NCBI RefSeq assembly: GCF_000024985.1 | Contig: NC_013523.1 | Coordinates: 1,798,001-1,862,000, forward strand | Direction: 5' to 3' | DNA from: Sphaerobacter thermophilus DSM 20745 | Lineage (GTDB): Bacteria > Chloroflexota > Chloroflexia > Thermomicrobiales > Thermomicrobiaceae | Length of the DNA stretch: 64,000 nucleotides | Shown: positions 33,819-43,904 of the stretch, one piece after another | Layout of the letters: the number at the start of each line of letters is the position of its first letter | Position numbering within the stretch: the first letter of the stretch is position 1 | Made by a program: the position numbers and the translations under genes | The notes under the pieces: model-generated | Seen by the model: the letters and a program-made list of their open reading frames with translations, nothing else | Database searches by the model: none | Told to the model about the DNA's origin: nothing

Positions 33819-35378
33819 ATGGCGTACCGGCCGGTCGTGCTGGTAATCCTGGACGGCTGGGCGAACGGGCCGGACTTTCCCGGCAATGCGGTGCGAGCCG
33901 CGCGAACCCCGGTGATGGACCGCCTCACCGCGGTCTACCCCACGACCGAACTGCGATGCTCAGGACGCGACGTCGGGCTCCCCGATGGGCAGATGGGCAA
34001 CTCAGAGGTCGGCCATCTCAACCTCGGCGCGGGCTTCGTCGTCTACCAGTGGATCACCCGCATCGACGCCGCGATCGAGGACGGGAGCCTCTACGCGAAC
34101 CCGGCCCTGCTCGGAGCCATCGAGCACGCCCGCCAGCGCGGCAGCAAGCTCCACCTCATGGGGTTGGTCAGTGACGGTGGCGTTCACAGCCACCAGCGCC
34201 ACCTCTACGCGCTACTCGACCTGGCGCACCGCCACGGCCTGGAGCAAGTTTTCATCCACGTCTTCACCGACGGGCGCGACACCCCGCCCGACTCGGGCGC
34301 CGGTTTCGTCCAGCAACTGCTCGACGAGGCCGCTCGAATCGGCACCGGTCGGGTCGCCACCATCAGCGGGCGCTACTACGCCATGGACCGTGACAAGCGC
34401 TGGGACCGGACCCAAAAGGCTTACCAGGCCATCGTCTCCGGCACCGGTGTGCCCCGCTACGATCCGGTGGAGGCCATCCGCGCCTCGTACGACGCCGGGG
34501 TAACCGACGAGTTCATCGTGCCGGTGGTGCTCATGGATGAGGGGCGCCCGGTCGCCACGCTGGACGACGGCGACGCCGTCATCTTTTTCAACTTCCGAGC
34601 CGACCGCGCCCGCCAGTTGACCCAGGCCATTACCGACCCCGGCTTCACCGGCTTTGCCCGCGACAAGATCCCTCAGGACCTCTACTTCGTGACCATGACC
34701 GAGTACGAGCGAGACTTCGACCTCCCGATCGCCTTCCCGCCCCAGGACGTGGTTCGCCCACTCGCGCGCGTCATCTCCGATGCCGGCCTGCGGCAGTACC
34801 ACACCGCGGAGACCGAGAAGTACGCCCACGTGACGTACTTCTTCAACGGGGGCCGGGAGGAGCCGTTCCCGGGTGAGGACCGCGTGCTCATCCCGTCGCC
34901 CAAAGTCGCGACCTACGACCTGCAACCCGAGATGAGCGCGCTGCCGCTGACGGATGCCACGCTCGAGGCGATCGAGAGCGACCAGTACGACTTCATCATC
35001 ATCAACTACGCCAATCCCGACATGGTGGGGCATACCGGGAGCTTCGAGGCCGCGGTCAAGGCCGTCGAGACCGTCGACGGCTGCGTTGGGCGTCTCGTCG
35101 AGGCCACTCTCGCCCGGGGCGGCGTCGCGTTGGTAACCGCGGACCACGGCAACGCCGACGAGATGCTGATCCCCGGCACGCAGGAGGTCTGGACCGCGCA
35201 CACCACGAATCCGGTGCCGTTCGTGCTCGTCGCCCCGGACGACTCGCCGTTGCGCACGGCGAGCCTGCGCACGGGCGGGCGGCTGGCCGACGTCGCGCCG
35301 ACCGTGCTGGACGTGATGGGGATCCCGCAGCCGGAAGAGATGACCGGCCGCTCGCTCATCCTCCGGCCAGGGAAGTGA
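33819..35378 (+). CDS. gpmI: 2,3-bisphosphoglycerate-independent phosphoglycerate mutase
   Basis: A 519-aa two-domain enzyme of typical length. VLVILDGWANG and PDGQMGNSEVGHLNLGAG hold the catalytic Ser (GNSEVGH) and metal ligands. It continues with VHSHQRHLYALL, FTDGRDTPPDSG, YADMVGHTGS-like NYANPDMVGHTGSFEAA and VTADHGNADEM. It interconverts 3- and 2-phosphoglycerate in glycolysis and needs Mn2+. ATG 33819 follows GGAGGGTGG. Enolase, the next enzyme of the pathway, is encoded 4 kb away on the other strand. Confidence 0.96.
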   Translation: MAYRPVVLVILDGWANGPDFPGNAVRAARTPVMDRLTAVYPTTELRCSGRDVGLPDGQMGNSEVGHLNLGAGFVVYQWITRIDAAIEDGSLYANPALLGAIEHARQRGSKLHLMGLVSDGGVHSHQRHLYALLDLAHRHGLEQVFIHVFTDGRDTPPDSGAGFVQQLLDEAARIGTGRVATISGRYYAMDRDKRWDRTQKAYQAIVSGTGVPRYDPVEAIRASYDAGVTDEFIVPVVLMDEGRPVATLDDGDAVIFFNFRADRARQLTQAITDPGFTGFARDKIPQDLYFVTMTEYERDFDLPIAFPPQDVVRPLARVISDAGLRQYHTAETEKYAHVTYFFNGGREEPFPGEDRVLIPSPKVATYDLQPEMSALPLTDATLEAIESDQYDFIIINYANPDMVGHTGSFEAAVKAVETVDGCVGRLVEATLARGGVALVTADHGNADEMLIPGTQEVWTAHTTNPVPFVLVAPDDSPLRTASLRTGGRLADVAPTVLDVMGIPQPEEMTGRSLILRPGK

Positions 35379-35410
35379 TCCTCCGCCGACCTGCCCGATC
35401 CCCGGCCCAC

Positions 35411-35438
35411 TGGACCTTTCTGTATAAGGGCTTATGAT
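35411..35438 (+). promoter_or_regulatory. Possible promoter of the class III aminotransferase gene
   Basis: TGGACC (35411-35416) and TATGAT (35433-35438) with a 16-bp spacer, in the gap after gpmI. The leader would be about 100 nt. Confidence 0.4.
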
Positions 35439-35545
35439 GGGGCCACAGGGCCAGGCGGGCAGGGCAGCCGCCGGCCGACGACGCCGGACTGAGTGGGCCG
35501 GGCTGCGTCCGACCCCCGGCTCGTCCATCACGGAAGGGAGATGCC

Positions 35546-36904
35546 GTGGTTAGGGACTTCGTAGACATGGAGACCGAGGAGCGCGTCCGGCGTTACGACC
35601 GCGCGCACGTGTTCCACTCCTGGTCGGCACAGGGCAAGATCGATCCGCTCCCGATCGCGGGCGGGCGGGGCTGCGAGTTCTGGGACTTCGAGGGCAAGCG
35701 CTACCTCGACTTCGCGTCCCAGTTGGTCTACACCAACCTCGGCCACCAGCACCCGAAGGTCGTCGCCGCGATCAAGGAGCAGGCAGAGCGCCTCTGCGTC
35801 ATCCAGCCGGCCTTCGCCTCCCAGCCGACCGCGGAACTGGCGCACGCCATCGCCGAGCTGGCTCCGGGCGACCTTGAGATGGTGTTCTTCACCAACGGCG
35901 GTGCCGAGGCGAACGAGAACGCGATCCGCCTGGCACGGATGTACACCGGCCGGCACAAGATCCTGGCGGCGTACCGCTCCTACCATGGCGCCACCCACGG
36001 CGCGATCACGATAACCGGTGACCCGCGCCGCTGGGCTTCGGAGCCGGCCATCAGCGGTGTCGTCCACTTCTGCGGCCCCTACACCTACCGCTCCTCCTTC
36101 TTCTCCAAGGATGAGAAGGAAGAGTGCGAGCGGGCGCTGGCTCACCTGGAAGAGATCATCCAGTACGAAGGGGCGCACACCATCGCCGGGATCATCCTGG
36201 AGACGATCGTGGGCACCAACGGCATCCTGGTGCCACCCGAGGGCTATCTCCAGGGCGTCCGGGAGATCTGTGACAAGCACGGGATCGTGATGATCCTGGA
36301 CGAGGTCATGACCGGCTTCGGCCGCACCGGGTACTGGTTCGGCTGCGAGGGCTTCGGCGTCACCCCGGACCTGATGACCTGCGCCAAGGGCATCACCAGC
36401 GGCGCGGTCCCGCTGGGCGCCGTCGTGATCTCGCGCAAGATCGCCGATGCCTTCCAGGACCGGGTCTTCTACGGCGGCCTGACCTACTCCGGCCACCCGC
36501 TGGCCTGCGCCGCGGGGCTGGCGGCAGTCACGGCGATGAAGGAGGAGGGCGTCGTCGAGAACGCCAAGATGATCGGTGACGAGGTCCTCGGCCCCGGCCT
36601 GCGGGAGTTGATGGACAAGCACCCCTCGGTCGGCGACGTGCGCGGCCGCGGCTGCTTCTGGGGCATCGAACTGGTCAAGAACCGCGAGACGCGGGAGATG
36701 CTCGTCCCGTTCAACGCCTCGGGGGCAGAAATGGGACCGGTCGGGGAGTTGGGCCATGCGGCGATGAACCGGGGGCTTTCGCTGATGATCCACTGGAACG
36801 TCATCATGATCGCCCCGCCGCTCATCATCACGCCCGAGGAGGCCCAGCGCGGCCTCGCCATCCTCGACGAGGTGCTGGAGATCACCGACCGGGCAGTCAG
36901 TTAG
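35546..36904 (+). CDS. Class III PLP aminotransferase (taurine/beta-alanine-pyruvate type)
   Basis: A 452-aa enzyme. Seen: FFTNGGAEANENAIRLAR, RSYHGATHGAITITGDPRRW, MILDEVMTGFGRTGYW, MTCAKGITSGAVPLGAV (Schiff-base Lys) and GGLTYSGHPLACAAG. The HGAT/GDPRRW features fit the taurine-pyruvate and beta-alanine-pyruvate aminotransferase group rather than GABA-T. The amino donor is not certain. GTG 35546 follows GGAAGGGAG. It is monocistronic, between its own promoter candidate and two hairpins. Confidence 0.87.
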   Translation: MVRDFVDMETEERVRRYDRAHVFHSWSAQGKIDPLPIAGGRGCEFWDFEGKRYLDFASQLVYTNLGHQHPKVVAAIKEQAERLCVIQPAFASQPTAELAHAIAELAPGDLEMVFFTNGGAEANENAIRLARMYTGRHKILAAYRSYHGATHGAITITGDPRRWASEPAISGVVHFCGPYTYRSSFFSKDEKEECERALAHLEEIIQYEGAHTIAGIILETIVGTNGILVPPEGYLQGVREICDKHGIVMILDEVMTGFGRTGYWFGCEGFGVTPDLMTCAKGITSGAVPLGAVVISRKIADAFQDRVFYGGLTYSGHPLACAAGLAAVTAMKEEGVVENAKMIGDEVLGPGLRELMDKHPSVGDVRGRGCFWGIELVKNRETREMLVPFNASGAEMGPVGELGHAAMNRGLSLMIHWNVIMIAPPLIITPEEAQRGLAILDEVLEITDRAVS

Positions 36905-36914
36905 TCATGTCAGC

Positions 36915-36942
36915 ACCAGGGGCGACGCGCGTAGCCCCTGGT
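36915..36942 (+). terminator. Hairpin after the aminotransferase gene
   Basis: A 9-bp stem ACCAGGGGC / GCCCCTGGT with a 10-nt loop, 10 bp past the stop. It is followed by a stronger hairpin at 36959. Confidence 0.5.
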
Positions 36943-36958
36943 AGCCGGTTGCAAGGAA

Positions 36959-36990
36959 GCGCGGGCGTCGGTGCACGACGCCCGCGCTCT
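36959..36990 (+). terminator. Strong terminator-like hairpin
   Basis: A 12-bp perfect stem GCGCGGGCGTCG / CGACGCCCGCGC with a 5-nt loop, followed by TCTTCGTC. It is the main termination candidate in the 394-bp gap 36905-37298. Confidence 0.65.
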
Positions 36991-37017
36991 TCGTCATCGC
37001 ATGCCGGCGGTCGCTTC

Positions 37018-37085
37018 CTGTCATGCGGAGCGACGCGACGGATCTCGCGTCGGATCGACAAGGCACCGGAGAGGTTCTTCGACTT
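37018..37085. repeat. Decayed copy of interspersed element family B
   Basis: CTGTCATGCGGAGCGACGCG followed by GGATCTCGCGTCGG resembles the family whose better copy is at 16447-16513 (GTCATCCCGAGCG-AGCGAAGGA). The second arm is poorly preserved. It lies between the hairpins and the hsp20 promoter. Confidence 0.35.
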
Positions 37086-37191
37086 CGCCGGGGACGGCTA
37101 ACCGCCCCCGGTTTCGCTCAGCATAGCAGCGAACTGGCGCCGCGGCACCGTGAACCTGCTCACCTTTTGTGACTCCTTGTACTGCAAAGTC

Positions 37192-37220
37192 TTGACACAG
37201 AGCGACTAATGATGTATTAA
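37192..37220 (+). promoter_or_regulatory. hsp20 promoter
   Basis: TTGACA (perfect, 37192-37197), a 17-bp spacer, TATTAA (37215-37220). Upstream (37171-37191) lies an imperfect inverted repeat GACT-cc-TTG ... CAA-AGTC that touches the -35 box and could be an operator. No CIRCE is present. Confidence 0.7.
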
Positions 37221-37298
37221 CTGAGGTGGATAGCGGCCGATGGCCGGCCGCAGAGCAAACGGCAGGTTGGACAACACGGATCAGGAGGTGAGGTGCAC

Positions 37299-37778
37299 AT
37301 GATGGTGCGCTGGAGCCCGATGATCGAGGTCGCTCGACTGTTCAACGAGGTTGATCGCCTGCTCGACGAAGTGACCGGCACCATGATGAACCGGAACGGG
37401 CTGACGTCGGTGACGACGATCCGCCCGGCGGTGGATCTGTATGACAACGGCGACGCGCTTGTGCTCAGGGCGCTGGTGCCGGGTGCGCAGCCCGGGTCGC
37501 TGGACGTGCAAATCGAGCAGAACACGGTGCGCATCAAGGGTCGCTTCGGTGCTGAGGTTGACGAGGACGAGGCCAAGGGGTGGACCTGGTACCGGCGGGA
37601 GATCGGCAGCGGTGAGTTCTCCCACAGCATGACCCTGCCGGTGCCCGTGGACGCCGAGCGCGCTGAGGCGGCGTACAACGACGGAATCTTGACCCTGACG
37701 ATGCCCAAGGCGGAGCACGCTCGGGCGCGGAAGATCGAGGTCCGCACGCCGAAGGCGCTCGCCAGCAGCCTCAACTAG
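37299..37778 (+). CDS. hsp20: Small heat-shock protein, Hsp20/alpha-crystallin family
   Basis: A 159-aa protein. The N-terminal arm (MMVRWSPMIEVARLFNEVDR) precedes an alpha-crystallin domain from about residue 45 (RPAVDLYDNGDALVLRALVPG) to 145, ending with GILTLTMPKAE, the usual conserved end. It holds unfolding proteins in an ATP-independent way in the cytoplasm. AGGAGGTGAG upstream supports ATG 37299 (an in-frame GTG at 37293 is possible). It has its own strong promoter and shares a bidirectional terminator with eno. Confidence 0.93.
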   Translation: MMVRWSPMIEVARLFNEVDRLLDEVTGTMMNRNGLTSVTTIRPAVDLYDNGDALVLRALVPGAQPGSLDVQIEQNTVRIKGRFGAEVDEDEAKGWTWYRREIGSGEFSHSMTLPVPVDAERAEAAYNDGILTLTMPKAEHARARKIEVRTPKALASSLN

Positions 37779-37799
37779 TACCGGCCGACTACGCAGGCG

Positions 37800-37834
37800 A
37801 AAAAACCCGCCCGGGTGATCCGGGCGGGTTTGTG
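37800..37834. terminator. Bidirectional terminator between hsp20 and eno
   Basis: A 12-bp perfect stem AAACCCGCCCGG / CCGGGCGGGTTT (37803-37831), loop 5 nt. Leftwards it is followed by a T-run of six for eno; rightwards by TTT for hsp20. Confidence 0.9.
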
Positions 37835-37852
37835 TGTTCTCGTGCGCGGAGG

Positions 37853-39160
<1,308 letters not shown>

Positions 39161-39200
39161 TCACCCTTTCCCTACGTCCGCGCCGCAGGTCAACGGCCGC

Positions 39201-39206
39201 ATTATA
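39201..39206 (-). promoter_or_regulatory. eno promoter -10 box
   Basis: Leftward TATAAT (39201-39206). No good -35 box at 15-19 bp is evident. Confidence 0.45.
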
Positions 39207-39307
39207 GCCGTCCAGGAGCCGCCACCGGTCTCAAGCCAGACCCGATGGCAAGGGTCGCCGGGGGACTCCGAGCTTAACATCGGCGCCGTTGCTCAATACA
39301 CTGGGAT

Positions 39308-39330
39308 GAACGTACATAGAACGCACGTTC
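39308..39330. promoter_or_regulatory. Inverted repeat upstream of the VOC gene
   Basis: GAACGT (39308-39313) and ACGTTC (39325-39330) separated by 11 bp, with a further GAACG between them. A candidate operator for the VOC protein gene or eno; no regulator gene is adjacent. Confidence 0.3.
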
Positions 39331-39403
39331 GCAATAGCTGGCAACGGCGGCGATCTCCGTCTCAGCCAGACGCCGTGAGCGACCATTGAGAGGAGTGAGC
39401 CGC

Positions 39404-39808
39404 ATGTTCCGTGCACCCGAAGTCAACTTCTACGTGCAGGACGTCGAGGCCTGCACGCGCTTCTACTCCGAGCACTTCGGCTTCACGGAGGCGTACCGCA
39501 CCCCGGTGAACGGCACACCGGACCACGTCGAACTCCGGCTCGACGGCTTCACCCTGGGACTCTCCTCGATCGAGGCCGCACGCCGCGCTCACGGCCTCCC
39601 CGCGGAGCCGGGTGGCCCACCGCGCGGCGAGATCATCCTCTGGACCGATGACGTGGATCGCGTCTACGCCGAGCTGATGGACAAGGGCGTCCGCTCCGTC
39701 AGCGAGCCGCACGACTTCATCGGCCGCCTTCACGGCGCCTGGGTCGCCGACCAGGACGGGAACCACGTGCACATCGTGCAGGAGATCGCATCCGGGGTGC
39801 TGGCGTAG
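39404..39808 (+). CDS. VOC-family protein (glyoxalase/bleomycin-resistance-like)
   Basis: A 134-aa protein with two beta-alpha-beta3 modules. Seen: VNFYVQDVEACTRFYSEHFGF, DHVELRLDGFTLGL, IILWTDDVDRVYAELMDKG, WVADQDGNHVHIVQEI. Metal-binding residues of glyoxalase I are only partly evident (H in DHVEL; late VHIVQE). Such proteins can be isomerases, dioxygenases or resistance proteins, and the function here is unassigned. GAGAGGAGTGAG precedes ATG 39404. Confidence 0.83.
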   Translation: MFRAPEVNFYVQDVEACTRFYSEHFGFTEAYRTPVNGTPDHVELRLDGFTLGLSSIEAARRAHGLPAEPGGPPRGEIILWTDDVDRVYAELMDKGVRSVSEPHDFIGRLHGAWVADQDGNHVHIVQEIASGVLA

Positions 39809-39833
39809 GCTCCGTGAGGCGAGGGCTCGCCGG

Positions 39834-39863
39834 TTGCCCGCCCTCGTCCCGCGTCGCTATACT
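39834..39863 (+). promoter_or_regulatory. Promoter of the T-box-pheST operon
   Basis: TTGCCC (39834-39839) and TATACT (39858-39863), spacer 18 bp. Transcription would start near 39870, right before the T-box stem I. Confidence 0.65.
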
Positions 39864-39869
39864 TCTCGG

Positions 39870-40165
39870 CAACAATCAACCATGGCAACGGCGACGATGG
39901 AGAGGAGTACCCGCGTCGACGCCGGCAGGGAGGGGAAGCCGTAGACTGGAAGCTTCCCTCGGGAGAAGCGCGGGGAAGTTCGCTCCGGAGCCGAGCGGGG
40001 AACGGTGGACCCACGGGTGCACCCAGTAGTCGCCTCTGGCTGCTCCCCATTATCGGAGCAGGTGCTGCCGCCGCGGGCGGCGCGCCACTGAGATCGCCGG
40101 CGCTGCCGGTGAAACAGGGTGGTACCGCGTGGAGACCCCTCGCCCCTGGGCGACGGGGTTTTTTT
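39870..40165 (+). promoter_or_regulatory. T-box leader (tRNA-Phe sensing) of pheST
   Basis: The diagnostic T-box sequence AGGGTGGTACCGCG is at 40116-40129; its TGGT would pair with the ACCA end of tRNA-Phe. Stem I features: GATGGAGAGGAGTAC (39896-39910), an apical helix GGGAAGC / GCTTCCC near 39932-39955, and a plausible specifier in GGGGAAGTTCGCTCC, where TTC (39979-39981) is a Phe codon. The terminator hairpin follows directly. Uncharged tRNA-Phe should stabilise the antiterminator and switch pheST on. It fills almost all of the 391-bp gap between the VOC gene and pheS. Confidence 0.92.
40135..40165 (+). terminator. Regulated terminator of the T-box leader
   Basis: A stem ACCCC-(bulge)-TCGCCC / GGGCGACGGGGT followed by TTTTTTT. 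Its 5' arm overlaps the region needed for the competing T-box antiterminator. Confidence 0.9.
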
Positions 40166-40199
40166 CTTGCCGCAGGCAGCCACGGGGGGAGGTTGAGCG

Positions 40200-41243
40200 G
40201 TGAACGACGAGTTGGAGCAAATTCGTCAGCGAGCGGAGCAGGATCTGGCTGCTGCATGCGACAGTCAGGCGCTGGCGGCGTGGTACGCGCAGTACCTGGG
40301 CCGCAAGGGTGAGGTGACCTCGCTCACCCGCCGCCTCGGCGCGCTGCCGCCTGAGGAGCGCCCGGCCTTCGGTCAGGCCGTCAACGCACTGAAAACCACG
40401 TTGCAGGGGTCCTTCGACCGGCGGCAGGAAGAGGTGCGCCGTGCCGAGCTCACCCAGCGCCTCGAGGCCGAGGCGGTCGACATCACCCTGCCCGGTCGCG
40501 CCCCGGACATAGGCACACTGCATCCGGTGACCCAGATGATCCGCGAGGTGACCGACATCTTCGCCCACCTCGGATTCCAGACGGTCGAGGGCCCGGAAGT
40601 CGAGGACGCCTACTACGCCTTCGATGCGCTCAACATCCCGAAGGAGCACCCGGCGCGCGACGTGTGGGACACGATCTTCATCCACAGTGAATCCCGCGAG
40701 ATCGTGCTGCGCCCCCACACCTCTCCGATGCAGATCCGGACCATGGAGCAGTCCACCCCGCCGGTGCGGGTTGTCGTGCCCGGCCGCTGCTACCGGTACG
40801 AGGCGCTCGACGCCACCCACGAGTGGCATTTCCACCAGATCGAGGGACTGGCCGTCGACGAGCGCATCACCATGAGCGACCTGAAGGGTGTCCTGGCCGA
40901 GTTCGCGCGCCAGATCTTCGGGCGCGAGCGCAAGGTCCGCTTCCGCTGCGATTACTTCCCCTTCGTCGAGCCCGGCGTCGACTTCGCCATCGACTGCATG
41001 GTGTGCAAGGGCGTGGGCTGCCGGGTGTGCAAGGGCACCGGCTGGATCGAGATCCTGGGCGCCGGGATGGTCCACCCCAACCTGCTCATCAACGTTGGCT
41101 ACGACCCGTCCCGCTACACCGGCTTCGCCTTCGGCATGGGCGTCGAGCGACTGGTGATGCTCAAGTACGGAGTCCAGGACATCCGCGCGTTCTACCAGGG
41201 CGATGTTCGATTCCTGGCGCAGTTCAACCGCGCGGCCGCGTGA
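40200..41243 (+). CDS. pheS: Phenylalanyl-tRNA synthetase alpha subunit
   Basis: A 347-aa class II synthetase subunit. The N-terminal coiled coil (residues 1-90) binds tRNA. Motif 2 is VVVPGRCYRYEALDATHEWHFHQ, and the C-terminal motif 3 is FAFGMGVERLVMLKYG. A Cys-rich loop CMVCKGVGCRVCKGTGW occurs in a subset of bacterial PheS proteins. It charges tRNA-Phe together with PheT as an alpha2-beta2 enzyme. The GTG start at 40200 follows GGGGGGAGG, just after the T-box terminator. Confidence 0.97.
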   Translation: MNDELEQIRQRAEQDLAAACDSQALAAWYAQYLGRKGEVTSLTRRLGALPPEERPAFGQAVNALKTTLQGSFDRRQEEVRRAELTQRLEAEAVDITLPGRAPDIGTLHPVTQMIREVTDIFAHLGFQTVEGPEVEDAYYAFDALNIPKEHPARDVWDTIFIHSESREIVLRPHTSPMQIRTMEQSTPPVRVVVPGRCYRYEALDATHEWHFHQIEGLAVDERITMSDLKGVLAEFARQIFGRERKVRFRCDYFPFVEPGVDFAIDCMVCKGVGCRVCKGTGWIEILGAGMVHPNLLINVGYDPSRYTGFAFGMGVERLVMLKYGVQDIRAFYQGDVRFLAQFNRAAA

Positions 41244-41273
41244 GGCACGGGTCGAGAGGGGGGTGATGAGCGC

Positions 41274-43730
41274 ATGAAGGTTCCTGTCCGTTGGCTGAAG
41301 GAGCTGGTCCCGAACGACCTGCCGCCGTCCGAGATCGCCCAGCGCCTCACCATGGCCGGTCTCGAAGCCGAGGCGGTCACCGAGATCGGTGGCACCTGGG
41401 ACCGCATCTACGTCGGTGTGGTGGAGCGGGTGGAGCCGCACCCGAACGCCGACCGACTGGTGCTGGCGACGGTCAATGCCGGCGAGCACCACCTGACGGT
41501 CGTCACCGGCGCGCCCAACATCCGGGAAGGCCAGAAGGTTCCCCTGGCGCTCGCTGGCGCCCGGCTGATCGACGGCTACTCTGAAGAGTTCCGGATGTTC
41601 ACCCTCAAGCCGAGCACCATCCGCGGTGTCCGCTCCGAGGGCATGGTTTGCTCGGAGAAGGAGCTGGGCCTTTCGGACGAGCACGAGGGCATCCTGGTTC
41701 TGGATCCTGATGCTCCGGTCGGGGTACCGCTCCGGGACTATCTGGGCGAGTCGGTCATCGAGTTTGAGATCACGCCGAACCTGGTGCACGCCTTCTCCAT
41801 GGTGGGGATCGCCCGGGAACTGGGCGCCTTGATCGACGCCCCGGTACGACTCCCGGAGCTGGCTGACCTTGAGGCGGTGCCGCGCGACCCCGGGCTGGTG
41901 ATCGTGGAGGCGCCGGACCTGTGCCCGCGCTACGTCGGTGTCGTCATCGAGAACGTCCGGGTCGAGCCGTCGCCCGAATGGCTGCAGCGGCGACTGGCGG
42001 CTGCGGGCGTCCGGCCGATCTCAAACATCGTCGACATCACCAACTACGTGATGCTGGAGTGGGGACAGCCGCTCCACGCCTTCGACCGGCGTTTCCTCCA
42101 CGAGGGTCGCATCGTCGTGCGCCGGGCGCGTCCGGGCGAGCGGATCGAGACGCTTGACCACGTCGATCGCGAGCTGACGCCCGACATGCTGGTGATCGCC
42201 GACGCCGACCGGGCGGTGGCTATCGCCGGGGTGATGGGCGGCCTCGAATCCGAGATCCGCGACGACACCACCACGATCCTGCTGGAGGCGGCCAACTTCA
42301 ACATGCTCAACATCCGCCACACAGCGCGGGCCCAGCGGCTGCGGACCGAAGCCTCGGCCCGCTTCGAGCGCGGGCTCGACCCGAATCTGGTCTGGACCGC
42401 CACTCAGCGCGCGGTGGCGCTCATCCTCCAGCTCAATCCCGAGGCCCGCGTTACCGTAATGGCCGACGCGTACGCCGAGCCGCGCCATCCGAAGACCGTC
42501 GTCATGCCGCGCAACGAGATCCCGCGACTGCTGGGGATCGACTACCCGGACGAGGTGGTCCTCGACGTGCTGGGCCGTTTGGAGCTCCAGCCGGAGATCC
42601 GCGATGTCGACGGCGTCCGCTCCGTCGTCGTGCAGGTGCCGACCTACCGGAGCGACATCAATATCCCGGCCGATGTGGTCGAAGAGGTCGCGCGCATCGT
42701 CGGCTACGAGTCGCTGCCGGAGACGCTCCCCTGGGGCCAGACGCCGCACGTCACCCGCGACCCGATGCGGCGCCTGATCGCCGACACCCAGGATCTCCTG
42801 GTCGCCGCCGGGATGACCGAGATCATCACCTACCCGATGGTGAGTGAGGACGACCTGCGAGCGCTCGTCCCGGGAGCCGAAGCCGCGCCCGACCGCTATG
42901 GCTTCTTCCCGCGGCCGGAGCTCGATCTGGTGACGGCGCGCAACCCGCTGCGCTCCGAGTGGACGATGATGCGGCCAACGCTGCTGCCAGCCTGGCTCAA
43001 GAACGTGGCTGAGAACCTGAAGCACTCCGCCGGCGTCGCCGTCTTCGAAACCGGGCGGGTGTACCTGCCGCGCGGGCTGGACGAGTTGCCCGACGAGCGC
43101 CCCACGCTGTGCCTCGGCTTCGCCGGGGAGCGCAACGCAGCAGACCTCTATCACCAGGCCCGGCCGGTGGACTACTTCGACGTGAAGGGCGTCGTCGATG
43201 CGCTCCTCCCCCGCCTGGGCGCGGTCGACATCGCCGTGCGGCCGATCACGCACCCGAGCCTGCACCCCGGACGTGCCGCCGAGATCACGGTCAAGGGCGA
43301 GCCGGTTGGCATCATCGGAGAGGTTCACCCGGTGGTGGCGGAGCAGTTCGGCATCCCGGCAGGACAGCGCGTTGCGGTGGCGGAGATCGACCTGAAGGCG
43401 CTCTTCGACACGGGCCTCAGCGACGTGGAGCTCCGCCCGGTATCGCGCTACCAGCAGGTGGAGCAGGACTTCGCCGTGGTGGTCGAGGAGGCTGTCCCGG
43501 CCGATGCGGTGGAGGCAGCGCTCCGCGCCGGTGCCGGCCCGCTGGCGACCTCAGTGCGCCTGTTCGACATCTACCGCGGTCCAGCGATCGATGCGGGCAA
43601 GAAGAGCCTCGCCTACCGGGTGACCCTCTCCGCCCCTGACCGGGAACTCTCGGAGAACGAGATCCAGCGCATCCGGGGCCGCATCGAGCGCCAGCTCGCA
43701 CGCCAGGTCTCCGGCACCCTTCGGGCCTAG
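41274..43730 (+). CDS. pheT: Phenylalanyl-tRNA synthetase beta subunit
   Basis: An 818-aa protein of full length. Order: N-terminal B1 and an EMAP-type tRNA-binding domain (VVERVEPHPNADRLVLATVN), B3/B4 editing domain (ISNIVDITNYVMLEWGQPLHAFD), B5 DNA-binding-fold domain (GIDYPDEVVLDVLGRLEL), core catalytic-like domain, and C-terminal ferredoxin-fold anticodon-binding domain (RYQQVEQDFAVVVEEAVP). ATG 41274, 31 bp after pheS. Controlled by the T-box upstream of pheS. Confidence 0.97.
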   Translation: MKVPVRWLKELVPNDLPPSEIAQRLTMAGLEAEAVTEIGGTWDRIYVGVVERVEPHPNADRLVLATVNAGEHHLTVVTGAPNIREGQKVPLALAGARLIDGYSEEFRMFTLKPSTIRGVRSEGMVCSEKELGLSDEHEGILVLDPDAPVGVPLRDYLGESVIEFEITPNLVHAFSMVGIARELGALIDAPVRLPELADLEAVPRDPGLVIVEAPDLCPRYVGVVIENVRVEPSPEWLQRRLAAAGVRPISNIVDITNYVMLEWGQPLHAFDRRFLHEGRIVVRRARPGERIETLDHVDRELTPDMLVIADADRAVAIAGVMGGLESEIRDDTTTILLEAANFNMLNIRHTARAQRLRTEASARFERGLDPNLVWTATQRAVALILQLNPEARVTVMADAYAEPRHPKTVVMPRNEIPRLLGIDYPDEVVLDVLGRLELQPEIRDVDGVRSVVVQVPTYRSDINIPADVVEEVARIVGYESLPETLPWGQTPHVTRDPMRRLIADTQDLLVAAGMTEIITYPMVSEDDLRALVPGAEAAPDRYGFFPRPELDLVTARNPLRSEWTMMRPTLLPAWLKNVAENLKHSAGVAVFETGRVYLPRGLDELPDERPTLCLGFAGERNAADLYHQARPVDYFDVKGVVDALLPRLGAVDIAVRPITHPSLHPGRAAEITVKGEPVGIIGEVHPVVAEQFGIPAGQRVAVAEIDLKALFDTGLSDVELRPVSRYQQVEQDFAVVVEEAVPADAVEAALRAGAGPLATSVRLFDIYRGPAIDAGKKSLAYRVTLSAPDRELSENEIQRIRGRIERQLARQVSGTLRA

Positions 43731-43773
43731 CGACTCACGCTTGTCGGCCGGAGCCGATACACGTGCGCACTCC

Positions 43774-43823
43774 GTGCGTCCGCCGCCCAGACCTTCGGGC
43801 CGCAAGGGCGGCGGACGCACTCT
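43774..43823 (+). terminator. pheST terminator
   Basis: A 15-bp perfect stem (43774-43788 with 43806-43820; arm GTGCGTCCGCCGCCC), 17-nt loop, followed by TCTT, 44 bp after the pheT stop. Confidence 0.75.
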
Positions 43824-43904
43824 TATGACATCCGTCCCAATTCCGTGAGGTGCAGCGCAGCGGCAACGCGGATGCGGCGCGCGGCGCAGTGCAGGAATTC
43901 GTCG

